A stretch of DNA of 64,000 nucleotides from Robiginitalea sediminis (GTDB lineage Bacteria; Bacteroidota; Bacteroidia; Flavobacteriales; Flavobacteriaceae), in assembly GCF_002198115.1 (NCBI RefSeq), contig NZ_NGNR01000001.1, forward strand, positions 1,167,332 to 1,231,331. Direction: 5' to 3'. The first letter of the stretch is position 1. Each line of letters opens with the position of its first letter. Shown one piece after another: positions 1 through 10,685 of this stretch. Under the pieces are notes generated by a model. It ran no database searches. It was not told where the DNA came from and saw only the letters and a program-made list of their open reading frames with translations. The position numbers and the translations under genes were made by a program.

Positions 1-66
1 AGATATCCGGACTCCGGGGAAGATAAAATTCCCATGATTCTCATCCCCAGATTGGATACTCCCGTG

Positions 67-74
67 TACCTTTG
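67..74 (+). promoter_or_regulatory. Bacteroidota -7 box (TACCTTTG) for maeB
   Basis: The sequence TACCTTTG matches the Bacteroidota primary-sigma -7 consensus TAnnTTTG and lies 18 nt before the maeB start codon. I see no clear TTTG -33 element at the usual 19-21 nt upstream. The first 66 bases of the window hold no gene that I can support. Confidence 0.55.
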
Positions 75-92
75 TGAAACAATGAAGCCGTC

Positions 93-2390
93 ATGAGCAA
101 GGAAAAAAAGCGCCGGGAAGCATTGATCTACCATGCCAAACCCACCCCCGGCAAAATAGCCATAGTACCTACCAAACCCTACACCACCCAGAGAGACCTG
201 GCCCTGGCCTATTCCCCCGGGGTGGCAGAACCCTGCCTGGAAATTGAAAAAGACAAAGACCAGGTCTACCGGTATACCGCAAAGGGGAATCTGGTGGCTG
301 TGATCTCCAATGGAACGGCTGTTCTGGGCCTGGGCGACATCGGCCCGGAGGCCTCCAAGCCGGTCATGGAGGGGAAAAGCCTGCTTTTTAAAATCTTCGC
401 CGATATCGACAGTATGGATATCGAACTCGATACCAAGGATGTGGACCGTTTTGTGGAGACGGTCAAGATATTGTCTCCCACCTTCGGGGGGATCAACCTG
501 GAAGACATCAAGGCCCCGGAGGCCTTTGAGATTGAGCGCCGGCTTAAAGAAGAGCTTGATATTCCTGTGATGCACGACGACCAGCACGGCACGGCCATCA
601 TCTCTGCTGCAGCCCTGCTCAATGCCCTGGAACTGGCCGGGAAAAAGATCGACCAGGTGAAGGTGGTAATCAGTGGTGCGGGGGCGGCAGCCATTTCCTG
701 CAGCCGGCTCTACCGCGCTTTTGGGGTTAAGCAGGAGCACATGGTGATGCTGGACAGCAAGGGGGTCATCCGCAGCGACCGGGAAAACCTGAGCCCCGAA
801 AAAGGGGAGTTCGCCACAGACCGCAAGATAGACACCCTGGAGGAGGCTATGGTGGGGGCCGATGTTTTTATCGGGCTTTCCATTGCAGATATCGTAACAC
901 CGGATATGCTTCGCAGCATGGGGGAGAACCCTATCGTTTTTGCCATGGCTAACCCCAACCCGGAAATTGCCTACGACCTGGCCCTGGAAACCCGGGACGA
1001 CATTATCATGGCCACCGGCCGGTCCGACCACCCCAACCAGGTAAACAACGTCCTCGGCTTTCCCTATATCTTCCGGGGTGCCCTGGACGTAAGGGCAACC
1101 AAGATCAATGAGGCCATGAAAATGGCCGCGGTGAAGGCGTTGGCCCAACTGGCCAAGCAGCCCGTCCCGGAACAGGTCAATATTGCCTACGGGGAAATGC
1201 GGCTGACCTTCGGGCGGGAGTACATCATCCCGAAACCCTTCGACCCCAGGCTTATTGCGGAAGTCCCACCGGCGGTGGCCCGCGCAGCCATGGAGAGCGG
1301 GGTGGCCAAATCGCCCATCCAGGATTGGGACCGCTACCGGGAGGATCTCCTGCAGCGCTCCGGGGATACCAAAAAGGTGATGCGGATGATGATGAACCGG
1401 GCCAAGGCCAACCCCAAGACCATCGTATATGCCGAAGCGGACCAGCTCGATGTGCTCAAGGCGGCGCAGATCGCTTACGAAGAGGGCATCGCGCATCCCG
1501 TATTGCTGGGTAACCGCAAGACCATAGAAGCATTGAAGAAGGAGCTGGAATTCGATGCGGATATCCCCATCGTGGACCAGTACGAAGAGGCCTCGCAGCA
1601 GAAACGGGAGCAGTATGCCCAGAGCTATTGGGAGATGCGGCGCAGGAGCGGGTGCACCCTCTACAGTTCCCGCATCCGGATGCGGGAGCGGAATTATTTC
1701 GGGGCCATGATGGTCCGCGAGGGGGATGCCGACGGGATGATTACCGGATACTCCCGGGCCTTTAATACCGTGGTAAGGCCAATTTTCGAGGTTATTGGCA
1801 GGGCCAGCGAAGTGCGCAAAGCGGCCACAGTCCATATTATGATCACCTCCCGGGGGCCGTTATTCCTGGCCGATACGTCCATCAACATTAACCCATCGGC
1901 CGAGGAACTGGCCGAAATTACCCGGATGACAGCCAACCTGGCGCGGGCCTTTAATTTTGACCCGGTAATGGCCCTGTTGTCTTACGCCAACTTCGGGTCT
2001 TCCAAAGACCCCAATGCGATCAAGGTCAAGGAAGCGATCCGCATCCTGCACGAGGAGAACCCGGAACTGGTGGTAGACGGGGAGATCCAGACGGATTTTG
2101 CCCTGAATAAAAAGCTCCTCCAAAGCCAGTTTCCCTTTTCCAAACTGGCCGGGGAGCAGGTCAACACCCTTATTTTCCCCAACCTGGAATCGGCCAATAT
2201 CACCTATAAGCTGATCAAGGAACTCCAGGCCTCGGATACCATCGGGCCCATAATGCTGGGCCTCCGCAAGGCGGTGCACGTCTTGCAGATGGGAGCCAGT
2301 GTGGAGGAGATGGTGAATATGACCGCCGTTGCGGTTATCGATGCCCAGGAACGCGAAAAGCGCCGAATGGCCAAAGCCCAATCTAAGTAG
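93..2390 (+). CDS. maeB: NADP-dependent malic enzyme, MaeB hybrid type (malic enzyme + phosphotransacetylase-like domain)
   Basis: Oxidatively decarboxylates malate to pyruvate with production of NADPH, in the cytoplasm. The N-terminal half (about residues 1-430) carries the malic enzyme signatures: [10 protein letters not shown] near residue 40, GLGDIG, the HDDQHGTA metal/malate loop and the Rossmann stretch [10 protein letters not shown]. The C-terminal part (about 440-765) is a phosphate acetyl/butyryltransferase-like domain, which in characterised MaeB proteins is regulatory (acetyl-CoA sensing) rather than catalytic. The length of 765 aa is typical for the hybrid class. The ATG at 93 follows a TAnnTTTG promoter box by 18 nt. 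The gene stands 42 nt upstream of ruvA on the same strand, so read-through is possible. Identification is secure; the allosteric role is family knowledge. Confidence 0.95.
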   Translation: MSKEKKRREALIYHAKPTPGKIAIVPTKPYTTQRDLALAYSPGVAEPCLEIEKDKDQVYRYTAKGNLVAVISNGTAVLGLGDIGPEASKPVMEGKSLLFKIFADIDSMDIELDTKDVDRFVETVKILSPTFGGINLEDIKAPEAFEIERRLKEELDIPVMHDDQHGTAIISAAALLNALELAGKKIDQVKVVISGAGAAAISCSRLYRAFGVKQEHMVMLDSKGVIRSDRENLSPEKGEFATDRKIDTLEEAMVGADVFIGLSIADIVTPDMLRSMGENPIVFAMANPNPEIAYDLALETRDDIIMATGRSDHPNQVNNVLGFPYIFRGALDVRATKINEAMKMAAVKALAQLAKQPVPEQVNIAYGEMRLTFGREYIIPKPFDPRLIAEVPPAVARAAMESGVAKSPIQDWDRYREDLLQRSGDTKKVMRMMMNRAKANPKTIVYAEADQLDVLKAAQIAYEEGIAHPVLLGNRKTIEALKKELEFDADIPIVDQYEEASQQKREQYAQSYWEMRRRSGCTLYSSRIRMRERNYFGAMMVREGDADGMITGYSRAFNTVVRPIFEVIGRASEVRKAATVHIMITSRGPLFLADTSININPSAEELAEITRMTANLARAFNFDPVMALLSYANFGSSKDPNAIKVKEAIRILHEENPELVVDGEIQTDFALNKKLLQSQFPFSKLAGEQVNTLIFPNLESANITYKLIKELQASDTIGPIMLGLRKAVHVLQMGASVEEMVNMTAVAVIDAQEREKRRMAKAQSK

Positions 2391-2432
2391 TCCAGGCCCA
2401 TGGCGGCCGGGACCGGACCAAAACCCAATCCC

Positions 2433-3014
2433 ATGATTGACCACCTAAATGGCAGACTCGTAGAGAAACACCCGACCCACCTGGTGGTGGAATGCTCCGG
2501 CGTGGGGTACTTTGTGAATATTTCCCTGAACACCTATGGAAGCCTCCCCGAGGGAGAGCAACTGCGGATCTATACCCATTTCCAGGTACGGGAGGATGCG
2601 CATATCCTGTTCGGATTCAGTACCCTGGCAGAGCGGGAAATATTCCGCCTGCTCCTCTCGGTAAGCGGGGTAGGTTCTTCCACAGCGCGCACCATGCTTT
2701 CCTCCATGACGCCCGCCCAGGTCCGCGATGCCATTGTTTCGGGCGATGTCCCTGCTATTCAGTCAGTTAAGGGTATCGGATCCAAAACGGCTCAACGGGT
2801 GATCCTCGATTTGAAGGACAAGATTTTGAAATTATACGACCTGGACGAAGTTTCCCACAAAACAGACAATACAAACAGAGAAGAAGCGTTATCTGCTTTA
2901 GAGGTTCTCGGGTTTGCCAGAAAGCAATCGGAAAAGGTTGTGGACAAGGCACTCAGTAACGACCCGGGCCTGAGCGTAGAGGGCATTATTAAGCATGCGC
3001 TTAAAAATCTGTAA
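2433..3014 (+). CDS. ruvA: Holliday junction branch migration protein RuvA
   Basis: Tetrameric DNA-binding subunit of the RuvAB complex that recognises Holliday junctions and drives branch migration during recombinational repair. The 193-aa protein has the family layout: N-terminal OB fold (1-65, opening MIDHLNGRL), tandem helix-hairpin-helix motifs in the middle (LLSVSGVGSSTARTML and IQSVKGIGSKTAQRVILDLK) and a C-terminal three-helix domain after an acidic/polar linker. I chose the ATG at 2433 rather than the in-frame ATG at 2400, because RuvA proteins begin directly with M-I-x-x-L-x-G. The stop codon lies only 5 nt before the sprA start, implying co-transcription, an arrangement I recall from other Flavobacteriaceae. 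Confidence 0.96.
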   Translation: MIDHLNGRLVEKHPTHLVVECSGVGYFVNISLNTYGSLPEGEQLRIYTHFQVREDAHILFGFSTLAEREIFRLLLSVSGVGSSTARTMLSSMTPAQVRDAIVSGDVPAIQSVKGIGSKTAQRVILDLKDKILKLYDLDEVSHKTDNTNREEALSALEVLGFARKQSEKVVDKALSNDPGLSVEGIIKHALKNL

Positions 3015-3019
3015 AAAGT

Positions 3020-6000
3020 TTGAAAACAGGGGCTTCAGCATTTTACACTGCTTGGCGTAAACCGTTTTTTTTTCTGACCCTTCTTTTGCTCGGTGTATGG
3101 AGCACCGCGCAGGGGCAGGATACGGAGACGCCGGCCGATTCGGTGCGCACGGGGTTTTCCCTGGGGCGCATTGAACTGCCGGACCCCGGAAGCATTGTTT
3201 CCAAGTACACCTACGATCCCAACCTGGACCGGTACATCTACACCGAGTCGGTTGGGGATTACGATATTTCATATCCTGTTATCCTGACCCCGGAGCAATA
3301 CCTGGAACTGGTCCGCAAGGAGGATATGAAATCCTATTTCAAGGAGAAGATCGATGCCTTCAGCGGGAAGAAGGCCGGCAGTGAGGAGGCCCGCAAGAAC
3401 CTCCTGCCCAACTTTTACGTCAACAACAGTTTTTTTGAATCGATTTTTGGCGGGAACACCATTGAAGTAATCCCCCAGGGATCCGTGGCCATGGACCTTG
3501 GCGTGATCTGGCAGAAGAACGACAACCCGGCCCTTTCCCCCCGTAACCGGACCAACCTGGCCTTCGATTTCGACCAGCGCATCAGCCTGAGCCTGCTGGG
3601 CCGGATCGGGGAGCGCCTGCAGGTAACCGCCCAGTACGATACCGAGGCCACCTTCGATTTCCAGAACCTGATCAAGCTGGACTATACTCCTACCGAGGAC
3701 GACATCCTCAGGAAGATAGAGGTGGGTAACGTAAATATGCCCCTGAACAGCTCCCTGATTACCGGGGCCCAGAGCCTCTTCGGGGTCAAGACCCAACTGC
3801 AGTTTGGCCGGACCACCGTAACGGCGGTCTTCTCCGAGCAGCGGTCCCAGAACAATACCGTTGTGGCCCAGGGGGGCGGAACCCTGAATGAATTCGAGCT
3901 CACGGCCCTGGACTACGACGAGGACCGGCACTTTTTCCTATCCCAGTACTTCCGCGACCAGTACGACGAGGCCCTGGAGAATTATCCCTATATCACCAGC
4001 CAGGTACAGATTACCCGGTTGGAAGTCTGGGTGACCAACCGCAGCCAGCAAACCCTAAATGTGCGGAATGTGGTGGGGATCCAGGACCTGGGGGAGGCCC
4101 TTCCGGATCAGACCCGGATTGGCCGACAGGGTGGGGACCCGGCCGGTTTTTTCAACGTTTCGGCCACGGCGGGCAACCTGCCCAGGAACGCCGCCAACGA
4201 CTACGACCCGGCACAGATTGGGAGTGGGGGAGTCCTGACCCAGGCCGTTCGGGATATCGCCACGGTAGACAACGGTTTCCAGATTCCCGGAGGGTATACC
4301 GCCAACCAGGGGTTCGATTACGCCATCCTGGAAAACGCCCGCAAGCTGGACCCGGGCCGCGACTATACCCTGAATTCCCAATTGGGTTATATCTCCCTGA
4401 ACCAGCGCCTGAGCAATGACGAGGTCCTTGCGGTGGCCTTCCAGTATACTTTTAACGGGCAGGTATTCCAGGTAGGGGAGTTTGCCAACGGGGGGTTGGA
4501 TGCCACCACGGTAAGCCCCGGCGCCCAGGTCGAGATCAACAACAATACCCTGGTGCTGAAACTGCTCAAGAGCAATATCACTAACGTGGGCGATCCCATC
4601 TGGGACCTCATGATGAAGAACATCTACGCCACCGGTGCCTTTCAACTAAGCCAGGAGGATTTCAAACTCAACATCCTGTACTCGGACCCCACCCCCAGGA
4701 ACTATATTTCCCCGGTAGACCCCAATGCAGGCTGGCCCAATACCCCAAAACCCCTGCAGGAACGGATCCTTCTGGATGTGTTCAACCTGGACCGGCTTAA
4801 CGTGTATAACGATGTGCAGCCGGGTGGGGACGGGTTCTTCGATTTTGTGCCGGGCATCACGGTCAATACCCAGAACGGGCTTATCATCTTCACCAAGGTG
4901 GAGCCTTTCGGGGAATTCCTCTTCGATTTGCTGGGAGGGGGGAACTACGAAGTGGCAGACGATGCAGGCTACAACGTAAACCAGCAGAAGTACGTATTCC
5001 GCAACCTCTATACCCAGACTAAGGCGGCCTCCCTGGAGGATGCGGAGAAGAACCGCTTCCGCCTGAAGGGGCGCTATAAGTCCGAATCTGCGAACGGGAT
5101 CCCCATAGGCGCCTTCAACGTGCCTCAGGGGTCGGTCCGGGTGACCGCCGGGGGGCGCACCCTGCTGGAAAATGTGGACTATACCGTCAACTACGCGGCC
5201 GGGACCGTGCAGATCCTGGACCCCAGCCTGCAGGCTTCCAACACCCCCATCAATATCTCGGTGGAAAACAATGCTGTCTTCGGGCAGCAAACCCGACGGT
5301 TTTCAGGGGTCAATGTGGAACACCGCTTCAGCGAGAACTTTATCCTGGGCGGAACCCTCCTGAACCTGAACGAACGGCCCCTGACCCAGAAGGCCAATTT
5401 CGGGATAGAGCCTGTTAACAACACCATTTTCGGCCTCAATGGGATTTTCTCCACTGAGGTACCATTCCTGACGCGCCTGGCCAATAAACTGCCCAACATA
5501 GACACGGACGTGCCCTCCAACGTATCGTTACGGGGGGAAGTGGCTTTCCTGAGCCCCGGTTCCCCGAAGAACGCCGATTTCCGCGGGGAGACCACCAGTT
5601 ACCTGGACGATTTTGAAGGGGCCCAGGCCCTGATCGATATCCGCTCCTCCTTGGGGTGGACCCTGGCCAGTACCCCCCTGGAATTCCTGGACGAAGGGGA
5701 AAGCGACCTGGCAACGGGATATGAACGCGCCAAGATGGCCTGGTACACCATCGACCCCATTTTCTATACCAACCAGCGCCCGGCCGGGATTTCCGATAAC
5801 GACATCTCCCTGAACGCTACCCGGCGGGTGTTCATCGATGAGGTTTTTCCGCGGATCGACATTGCCCAGGGGCAGACCACGGTGCAGAACACCCTGGATA
5901 TCGTCTACTATCCCAACCTGAAAGGCCCCTATAACGCCAACCCCAATTTTGAAACCGAGCCGGCCACCGACAAGTGGGCGGGGATTATGCGCCCCCTGAC

Positions 6001-9000
6001 CAGTACGAATTTTGAACAGGCCAACGTGGAGTTTATCCAGTTCTGGGTCCTGGACCCCTACGTAGACGGGCAGGCCACAGGGCCGGGGGAACTGGTGATC
6101 AACCTGGGGAACATCAGCGAGGATGTGCTGCAGGACGGCCGCAAGCAATACGAGAATGGCCTTCCGGGTACCAACTCCAACGACCTGACCACCGGGACGG
6201 TCTGGGGGACGGTCCCCGCCACCCAGGCCCTGGTGTATGCCTTCGATGCCAACGAAGCCAACCGTTCGCTTCAGGATGTCGGTTTCGACGGCCTGGACGA
6301 TGCGGGGGAAGCGGCCCAGGGGTATAACGGGCCGGTCTCGGACCCTGCCCTGGACAACTACGTCTATTACCTGAACCGCGATGGCGACATCCTGGAGCGC
6401 TACCTGGATTTTAACAACACCCAGGGCAACTCCCCGGTTGCGGTAACCAATACAGACCGCGGCAGTACGACCCTGCCCGACGTGGAAGATGTGGACCGGG
6501 ACCTCACCATGAATACGGTGAATTCCTATTTTGAATACCGCATCCCCATCCGCCCGGGAATTTCCGTGGACGACCGCTATGTGACCGACATCAAGGAGGG
6601 GGTAACACCCACCCTGCCCAACGGGGACCAGCTCAACCGGCGCTGGATCCAGTACAAAATCCCGCTGAGCGATTTTACCGATGCCATCGGAGGTATTACC
6701 GATTTTCGCTCGGTGAGTTTTATGCGGATGTACCTGACGGGCTTCGCCGACCCGGTGGTCCTGCGTTTTGCCACCCTGGACCTGGTCCGGGGCGACTGGC
6801 GGACCTACACCCGCTCATTGCAGGCCAACAACGATAACCCGGACGACGACGGGACCCAGATCGACGTCAACGCCGTCAACATAGAGGAGAACAACGCCCG
6901 GGTACCGATTCCCTATGTCCTGCCTCCCGGGGTGTTCCGCGAACAGCTTAACAACAACAACACCATTGTAAGACAGAACGAACAGTCCCTCTCCTTCCTG
7001 GTCGAAAACCTCGAGGCCCAGGACGCCCGGGGGGTATTTAAAAACGTCAATATGGACATGCGCCAGTACGAGCGCATCAAGATGTTTATGCACGCCGAGA
7101 AGGTGGTGGAGTCCGACCCCTTCCTGGACGGGCAGTCCCTGGTTGGGTTTTTGCGGATCGGGACGGACTTTTCCGAGAACTACTACCAGATAGAGGTCCC
7201 CCTGGAATTTACGCCTTTTTCGGCTGTCACGGCCGAACAGGTCTGGCCGGCGGCCAATGAGCTGGACCTGGCCCTGAGCGACCTGAATAAGGTAAAGTCT
7301 TTGGCGATTGCCAACCAGACCCTTGGGCAGGCAACCTATTACGAGGTCGTCGATGGCCAGCCGGTGGAGGTTGCGGAATTCGCACCCCGCCAACCCGGAC
7401 GGCTCCGCATCGGGATCCGCGGGAACCCCTCTTTGGGGAGCATCCGCAGCATGATGGTAGGGGTGAAGAACATCGACAATATCCCATTGCGGGCAGAGGT
7501 TTGGTTCAATGAGTTGCGCCTCGCCGGGTTGGACAACCAGGGTGGGTGGGCAGCCATTGCGGCCCTGGATGCGAATATGGCGGATTTCGCCAACGTTTCG
7601 GCCACGGCCAATACAAGTACTTCAGGCTTTGGGGCCATAGACCAGATGCCCAATGAACGGGCCCGGGAGGATGCCATTGGGTACGATATGGTCACCAATG
7701 TGGAGCTGGGGATGCTTTTCCCTCAGAAATGGAACCTTCAGATCCCATTTAATTACGGGATTTCCGAGCAATTGATTACCCCGGAATTCGACCCGGTTTA
7801 CGACGACTTAAAACTCGAGGACCGCATCGATGCCGCGGCCAATGCCCAGGAGGCCGATGCCATCCGCGAGCAGGCTGAGGATTACACCAAGCGCACCAGC
7901 ATCAATTTTATCGGAGTGCGTAAAAACCGTGGAGAGGAGGCGGAGGCCAATTTCTTCGACGTGGAGAACTTCACCTTCAACTACTCCTATAACGAAACCC
8001 GCCACCGCGATTTTGAGATCGCCAGCCTCCGGGACCAGAACGTCCAGGCCGGAGTGGTGTACAATCATAATTTCAAACCGGCCCCCTTTGCACCATTCGC
8101 TAAGAACGATTCCCTTTTCCGGGGCGAATACCTCAGGTGGCTGAAGGATTTTAACTTCAACCTGCTGCCCACCAGCATCTCGCTCCAGTCCGACATCAAC
8201 CGCCAATTCAACCAGCAGCGTTTCCGGGACGTGTTGGAACCGGGGGTGGATGCCCTCGAACTCCCGTTGCTGCAGCAGCGCAATTACCAGTTCAACTGGC
8301 AGTACAACCTGAACTACGCCATTACCCAGGCCCTTCGGGTGCAACTTACCGGGTCCAACAACAATATTATCCGCAACTATTACGAGGAGTTCGGCAACCC
8401 GTTTTCGACCATTCTCGAAGACCGCACATTGTGGGACGGGTTCTTCAACATAGGGGAACCCAACCGGCATAGCCAGCAGCTTACCCTGAATTACGAATTG
8501 CCGCTTTCCAAGATCCCCATCCTGGATTTTATCAATGCTCAGTACACCTACACCAGTAATTTCGACTGGCAGCGCGGGGGGGATGCCTTAAACCTGGCCG
8601 TCGCCAAAGCGCAGAACCCGGGCGTCCCGGAAGAGCAGCTTACCCTGCCCTCCATCAACACCATCCAAAACGGGAGTACGCATACCCTGACGGCGGCCCT
8701 CAGTATGCAGCGCTTCTACGACCGCATCGGTCTGAAAAAGCGGGATGGCAAAGTACCCACTTCGGGAATCGCACCGCCCCGCACGGACAAGGCCGGGAAC
8801 ACGCGTGAAGGGGAAGGCGCCGAAAAGACCGGGAAAACCAGCAAAGGGTTCAATGCCCTGGTCGATTTCCTGACCATGGTGAAGCGGATCAACGTAAACT
8901 ACAGCCAGAACGACGGTACCGTCCTGCCGGGATATACCCAGTCCATAGGCTTTATCGGGACCACCCGACCCACCCTCGGGTTTGTGTTCGGCAGCCAGTC

Positions 9001-10198
9001 CGATATCCGTTTTCTGGCCGCCCGCAATGGCTGGCTGACCAATTTCAATGCCTTTAACGAACAGTTTGTGCAGCGGGCCAACCAGGAACTCAATATTACC
9101 GCCACCGCCCAACCCGTGCCGGAACTGACCATAGACCTGATTGCCAACCGGCAATACGCGGAAACCCTTCAGGAGAATTTCGAGGTCACGGACGGGGAGT
9201 ACATCCCTCAGGCCCCCAACACGTATGGGAATTTCAGTATTTCCGCCATGATGCTTGGGACGGTCTTCTCCAAAAGCGATGAGCTGGGCTCGGAAGTATT
9301 CGAGACTTTTAAGGAGAACCGCCTGATTGTTGCCAACCGCCTGCTTGCAGACCGGGGCGGGGCAGATGAGGGGGTCGATGCCGACGGGTTCCCCATCCGC
9401 TACGGAAAAACCCACCAGGATGTGTTGCTGCCGGCCTTCTTTGCGGCCTATTCCGGGCAGGATGCGGGCCGTGTGAATCTGGATGCCTTCCGGCAGATCC
9501 CCATTCCGAACTGGAACATCAAGTACACCGGGCTGATGAAGAACAAATGGTTTAAGAAAACCTTCAAGCGCTTTTCCCTACAGCACAGTTACCGGGCGGT
9601 CTATACGGTCAATAATTTCCAGACCAACCTGGAGCGCTACCAGCTGATTCGGGAAGGGACGCGTCCCATTGAGGCCGAAACGCTGGATATCATGCCGGAG
9701 AATGTCATCACCAATGTGGTGCTCAGCGATGCCTTTAACCCCCTGGTTCGGGTCGATTTCGAAATGCAGAATTCCCTGAGTATCCTGGCAGAGGTGCGCA
9801 CCGACAGGGCCCTCTCGCTGAGCTTCGACAACAACCTGCTCACCGAGATTAACGGGAAGGAATATACAGTTGGGGTAGGGTACCGGATCAAGGATGTACA
9901 ATTCGTAACCCGGATAGGGGGCGAACGCACCCGCCTGAAAGGGGACCTGAACCTCAAGGCAGACGTGAGCCTGCGGGACAACATCACCATTATCCGGAAC
10001 CTGGACATCGACAACAACCAGATCACCTCGGGCCAGAACCTGTTCTCGGTGAAGTTTACAGCAGACTATGCCCTGAGCAAGAACCTGAACGCCCTGTTTT
10101 TCTACGACCACACCTTTTCCCAGTTTGCCGTTTCCACAGCCTTTCCGCAAACCACCATCAATACCGGGTTTACCCTCCGGTACAACTTCGGGAATTAA
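3020..10198 (+). CDS. sprA: Type IX secretion outer-membrane translocon SprA (Sov)
   Basis: A giant outer-membrane beta-barrel (36 strands in the solved Flavobacterium structure) that forms the export pore of the type IX secretion system, needed for gliding adhesins and secreted enzymes. The 2392 aa match the usual 2300-2500. An N-terminal signal peptide (basic start, then FFFLTLLLLGV, probable cleavage after about residue 31) is followed by long alternating beta-strand sequence rich in aromatic residues, ending in a terminal strand TLRYNFGN. No in-frame ATG exists near the signal peptide. The only plausible start is TTG at 3020, just behind the ruvA stop, with an in-frame stop at 3002. A run of nine T (3065-3073) lies in the signal-peptide codons. 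Identification is strong from length, context and sequence character. Confidence 0.94.
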   Translation: MKTGASAFYTAWRKPFFFLTLLLLGVWSTAQGQDTETPADSVRTGFSLGRIELPDPGSIVSKYTYDPNLDRYIYTESVGDYDISYPVILTPEQYLELVRKEDMKSYFKEKIDAFSGKKAGSEEARKNLLPNFYVNNSFFESIFGGNTIEVIPQGSVAMDLGVIWQKNDNPALSPRNRTNLAFDFDQRISLSLLGRIGERLQVTAQYDTEATFDFQNLIKLDYTPTEDDILRKIEVGNVNMPLNSSLITGAQSLFGVKTQLQFGRTTVTAVFSEQRSQNNTVVAQGGGTLNEFELTALDYDEDRHFFLSQYFRDQYDEALENYPYITSQVQITRLEVWVTNRSQQTLNVRNVVGIQDLGEALPDQTRIGRQGGDPAGFFNVSATAGNLPRNAANDYDPAQIGSGGVLTQAVRDIATVDNGFQIPGGYTANQGFDYAILENARKLDPGRDYTLNSQLGYISLNQRLSNDEVLAVAFQYTFNGQVFQVGEFANGGLDATTVSPGAQVEINNNTLVLKLLKSNITNVGDPIWDLMMKNIYATGAFQLSQEDFKLNILYSDPTPRNYISPVDPNAGWPNTPKPLQERILLDVFNLDRLNVYNDVQPGGDGFFDFVPGITVNTQNGLIIFTKVEPFGEFLFDLLGGGNYEVADDAGYNVNQQKYVFRNLYTQTKAASLEDAEKNRFRLKGRYKSESANGIPIGAFNVPQGSVRVTAGGRTLLENVDYTVNYAAGTVQILDPSLQASNTPINISVENNAVFGQQTRRFSGVNVEHRFSENFILGGTLLNLNERPLTQKANFGIEPVNNTIFGLNGIFSTEVPFLTRLANKLPNIDTDVPSNVSLRGEVAFLSPGSPKNADFRGETTSYLDDFEGAQALIDIRSSLGWTLASTPLEFLDEGESDLATGYERAKMAWYTIDPIFYTNQRPAGISDNDISLNATRRVFIDEVFPRIDIAQGQTTVQNTLDIVYYPNLKGPYNANPNFETEPATDKWAGIMRPLTSTNFEQANVEFIQFWVLDPYVDGQATGPGELVINLGNISEDVLQDGRKQYENGLPGTNSNDLTTGTVWGTVPATQALVYAFDANEANRSLQDVGFDGLDDAGEAAQGYNGPVSDPALDNYVYYLNRDGDILERYLDFNNTQGNSPVAVTNTDRGSTTLPDVEDVDRDLTMNTVNSYFEYRIPIRPGISVDDRYVTDIKEGVTPTLPNGDQLNRRWIQYKIPLSDFTDAIGGITDFRSVSFMRMYLTGFADPVVLRFATLDLVRGDWRTYTRSLQANNDNPDDDGTQIDVNAVNIEENNARVPIPYVLPPGVFREQLNNNNTIVRQNEQSLSFLVENLEAQDARGVFKNVNMDMRQYERIKMFMHAEKVVESDPFLDGQSLVGFLRIGTDFSENYYQIEVPLEFTPFSAVTAEQVWPAANELDLALSDLNKVKSLAIANQTLGQATYYEVVDGQPVEVAEFAPRQPGRLRIGIRGNPSLGSIRSMMVGVKNIDNIPLRAEVWFNELRLAGLDNQGGWAAIAALDANMADFANVSATANTSTSGFGAIDQMPNERAREDAIGYDMVTNVELGMLFPQKWNLQIPFNYGISEQLITPEFDPVYDDLKLEDRIDAAANAQEADAIREQAEDYTKRTSINFIGVRKNRGEEAEANFFDVENFTFNYSYNETRHRDFEIASLRDQNVQAGVVYNHNFKPAPFAPFAKNDSLFRGEYLRWLKDFNFNLLPTSISLQSDINRQFNQQRFRDVLEPGVDALELPLLQQRNYQFNWQYNLNYAITQALRVQLTGSNNNIIRNYYEEFGNPFSTILEDRTLWDGFFNIGEPNRHSQQLTLNYELPLSKIPILDFINAQYTYTSNFDWQRGGDALNLAVAKAQNPGVPEEQLTLPSINTIQNGSTHTLTAALSMQRFYDRIGLKKRDGKVPTSGIAPPRTDKAGNTREGEGAEKTGKTSKGFNALVDFLTMVKRINVNYSQNDGTVLPGYTQSIGFIGTTRPTLGFVFGSQSDIRFLAARNGWLTNFNAFNEQFVQRANQELNITATAQPVPELTIDLIANRQYAETLQENFEVTDGEYIPQAPNTYGNFSISAMMLGTVFSKSDELGSEVFETFKENRLIVANRLLADRGGADEGVDADGFPIRYGKTHQDVLLPAFFAAYSGQDAGRVNLDAFRQIPIPNWNIKYTGLMKNKWFKKTFKRFSLQHSYRAVYTVNNFQTNLERYQLIREGTRPIEAETLDIMPENVITNVVLSDAFNPLVRVDFEMQNSLSILAEVRTDRALSLSFDNNLLTEINGKEYTVGVGYRIKDVQFVTRIGGERTRLKGDLNLKADVSLRDNITIIRNLDIDNNQITSGQNLFSVKFTADYALSKNLNALFFYDHTFSQFAVSTAFPQTTINTGFTLRYNFGN

Positions 10199-10246
10199 GC
10201 CTTTCCAGCCCGTTGGGCAGGAGCTTCTAAAATTGGGGTTGGGAGG

Positions 10247-10279
10247 TTTGGCGCTTCCCGGGGGAATACGTTACATTTG
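10247..10279 (+). promoter_or_regulatory. Promoter of gcvH (TTTG-N21-TACATTTG)
   Basis: TTTG at 10247-10250 and TACATTTG at 10272-10279 with 21 nt between them match the Bacteroidota -33/-7 promoter closely. The box ends 25 nt before the gcvH ATG. It shows that gcvH starts its own transcript rather than depending on sprA. I saw no terminator after sprA (10199-10246). Confidence 0.7.
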
Positions 10280-10304
10280 CGGGAATGACTAATTCCGTAT
10301 TCTA

Positions 10305-10685
10305 ATGAATATCCCATCCGAACTTAAATACACCAAGGACCACGAATGGGTCCGCATCGAAGGCGACACGGCAACTGTGGGGATCACCGATTTTGCCCAG
10401 GGAGAACTGGGGGACATCGTCTACGTAGAAGTGGACACTCTGGATGAAACCCTGGACCGGGAAGAGGTTTTTGGGACCGTGGAGGCGGTGAAAACCGTTT
10501 CCGACCTGTACCTGCCCCTTAGCGGTGAGATTGTCGAGTTCAATGAGGTCCTGGAAGAGGAGCCCGAAAAAGTAAACGCCGACCCGTACGGGGAAGGCTG
10601 GATGGTTAAAATCAAACTCAGCGACCCTTCGGAAGCAGACGACCTGCTTTCCGCGGAAGATTACAAAGCCCTTATTGGTGCGTAA
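10305..10685 (+). CDS. gcvH: Glycine cleavage system H protein
   Basis: Lipoyl carrier protein that shuttles the aminomethyl group between the P, T and L proteins of glycine cleavage, and may serve as a lipoyl donor. At 126 aa it is the usual size. The lipoylation motif is [11 protein letters not shown] with the acceptor lysine at residue 63, followed by [11 protein letters not shown] as in E. coli GcvH. It opens with [15 protein letters not shown], also standard. The other glycine cleavage genes are not here, which is normal in Flavobacteriaceae. The gene overlaps the next one by a few bases. Confidence 0.97.
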   Translation: MNIPSELKYTKDHEWVRIEGDTATVGITDFAQGELGDIVYVEVDTLDETLDREEVFGTVEAVKTVSDLYLPLSGEIVEFNEVLEEEPEKVNADPYGEGWMVKIKLSDPSEADDLLSAEDYKALIGA

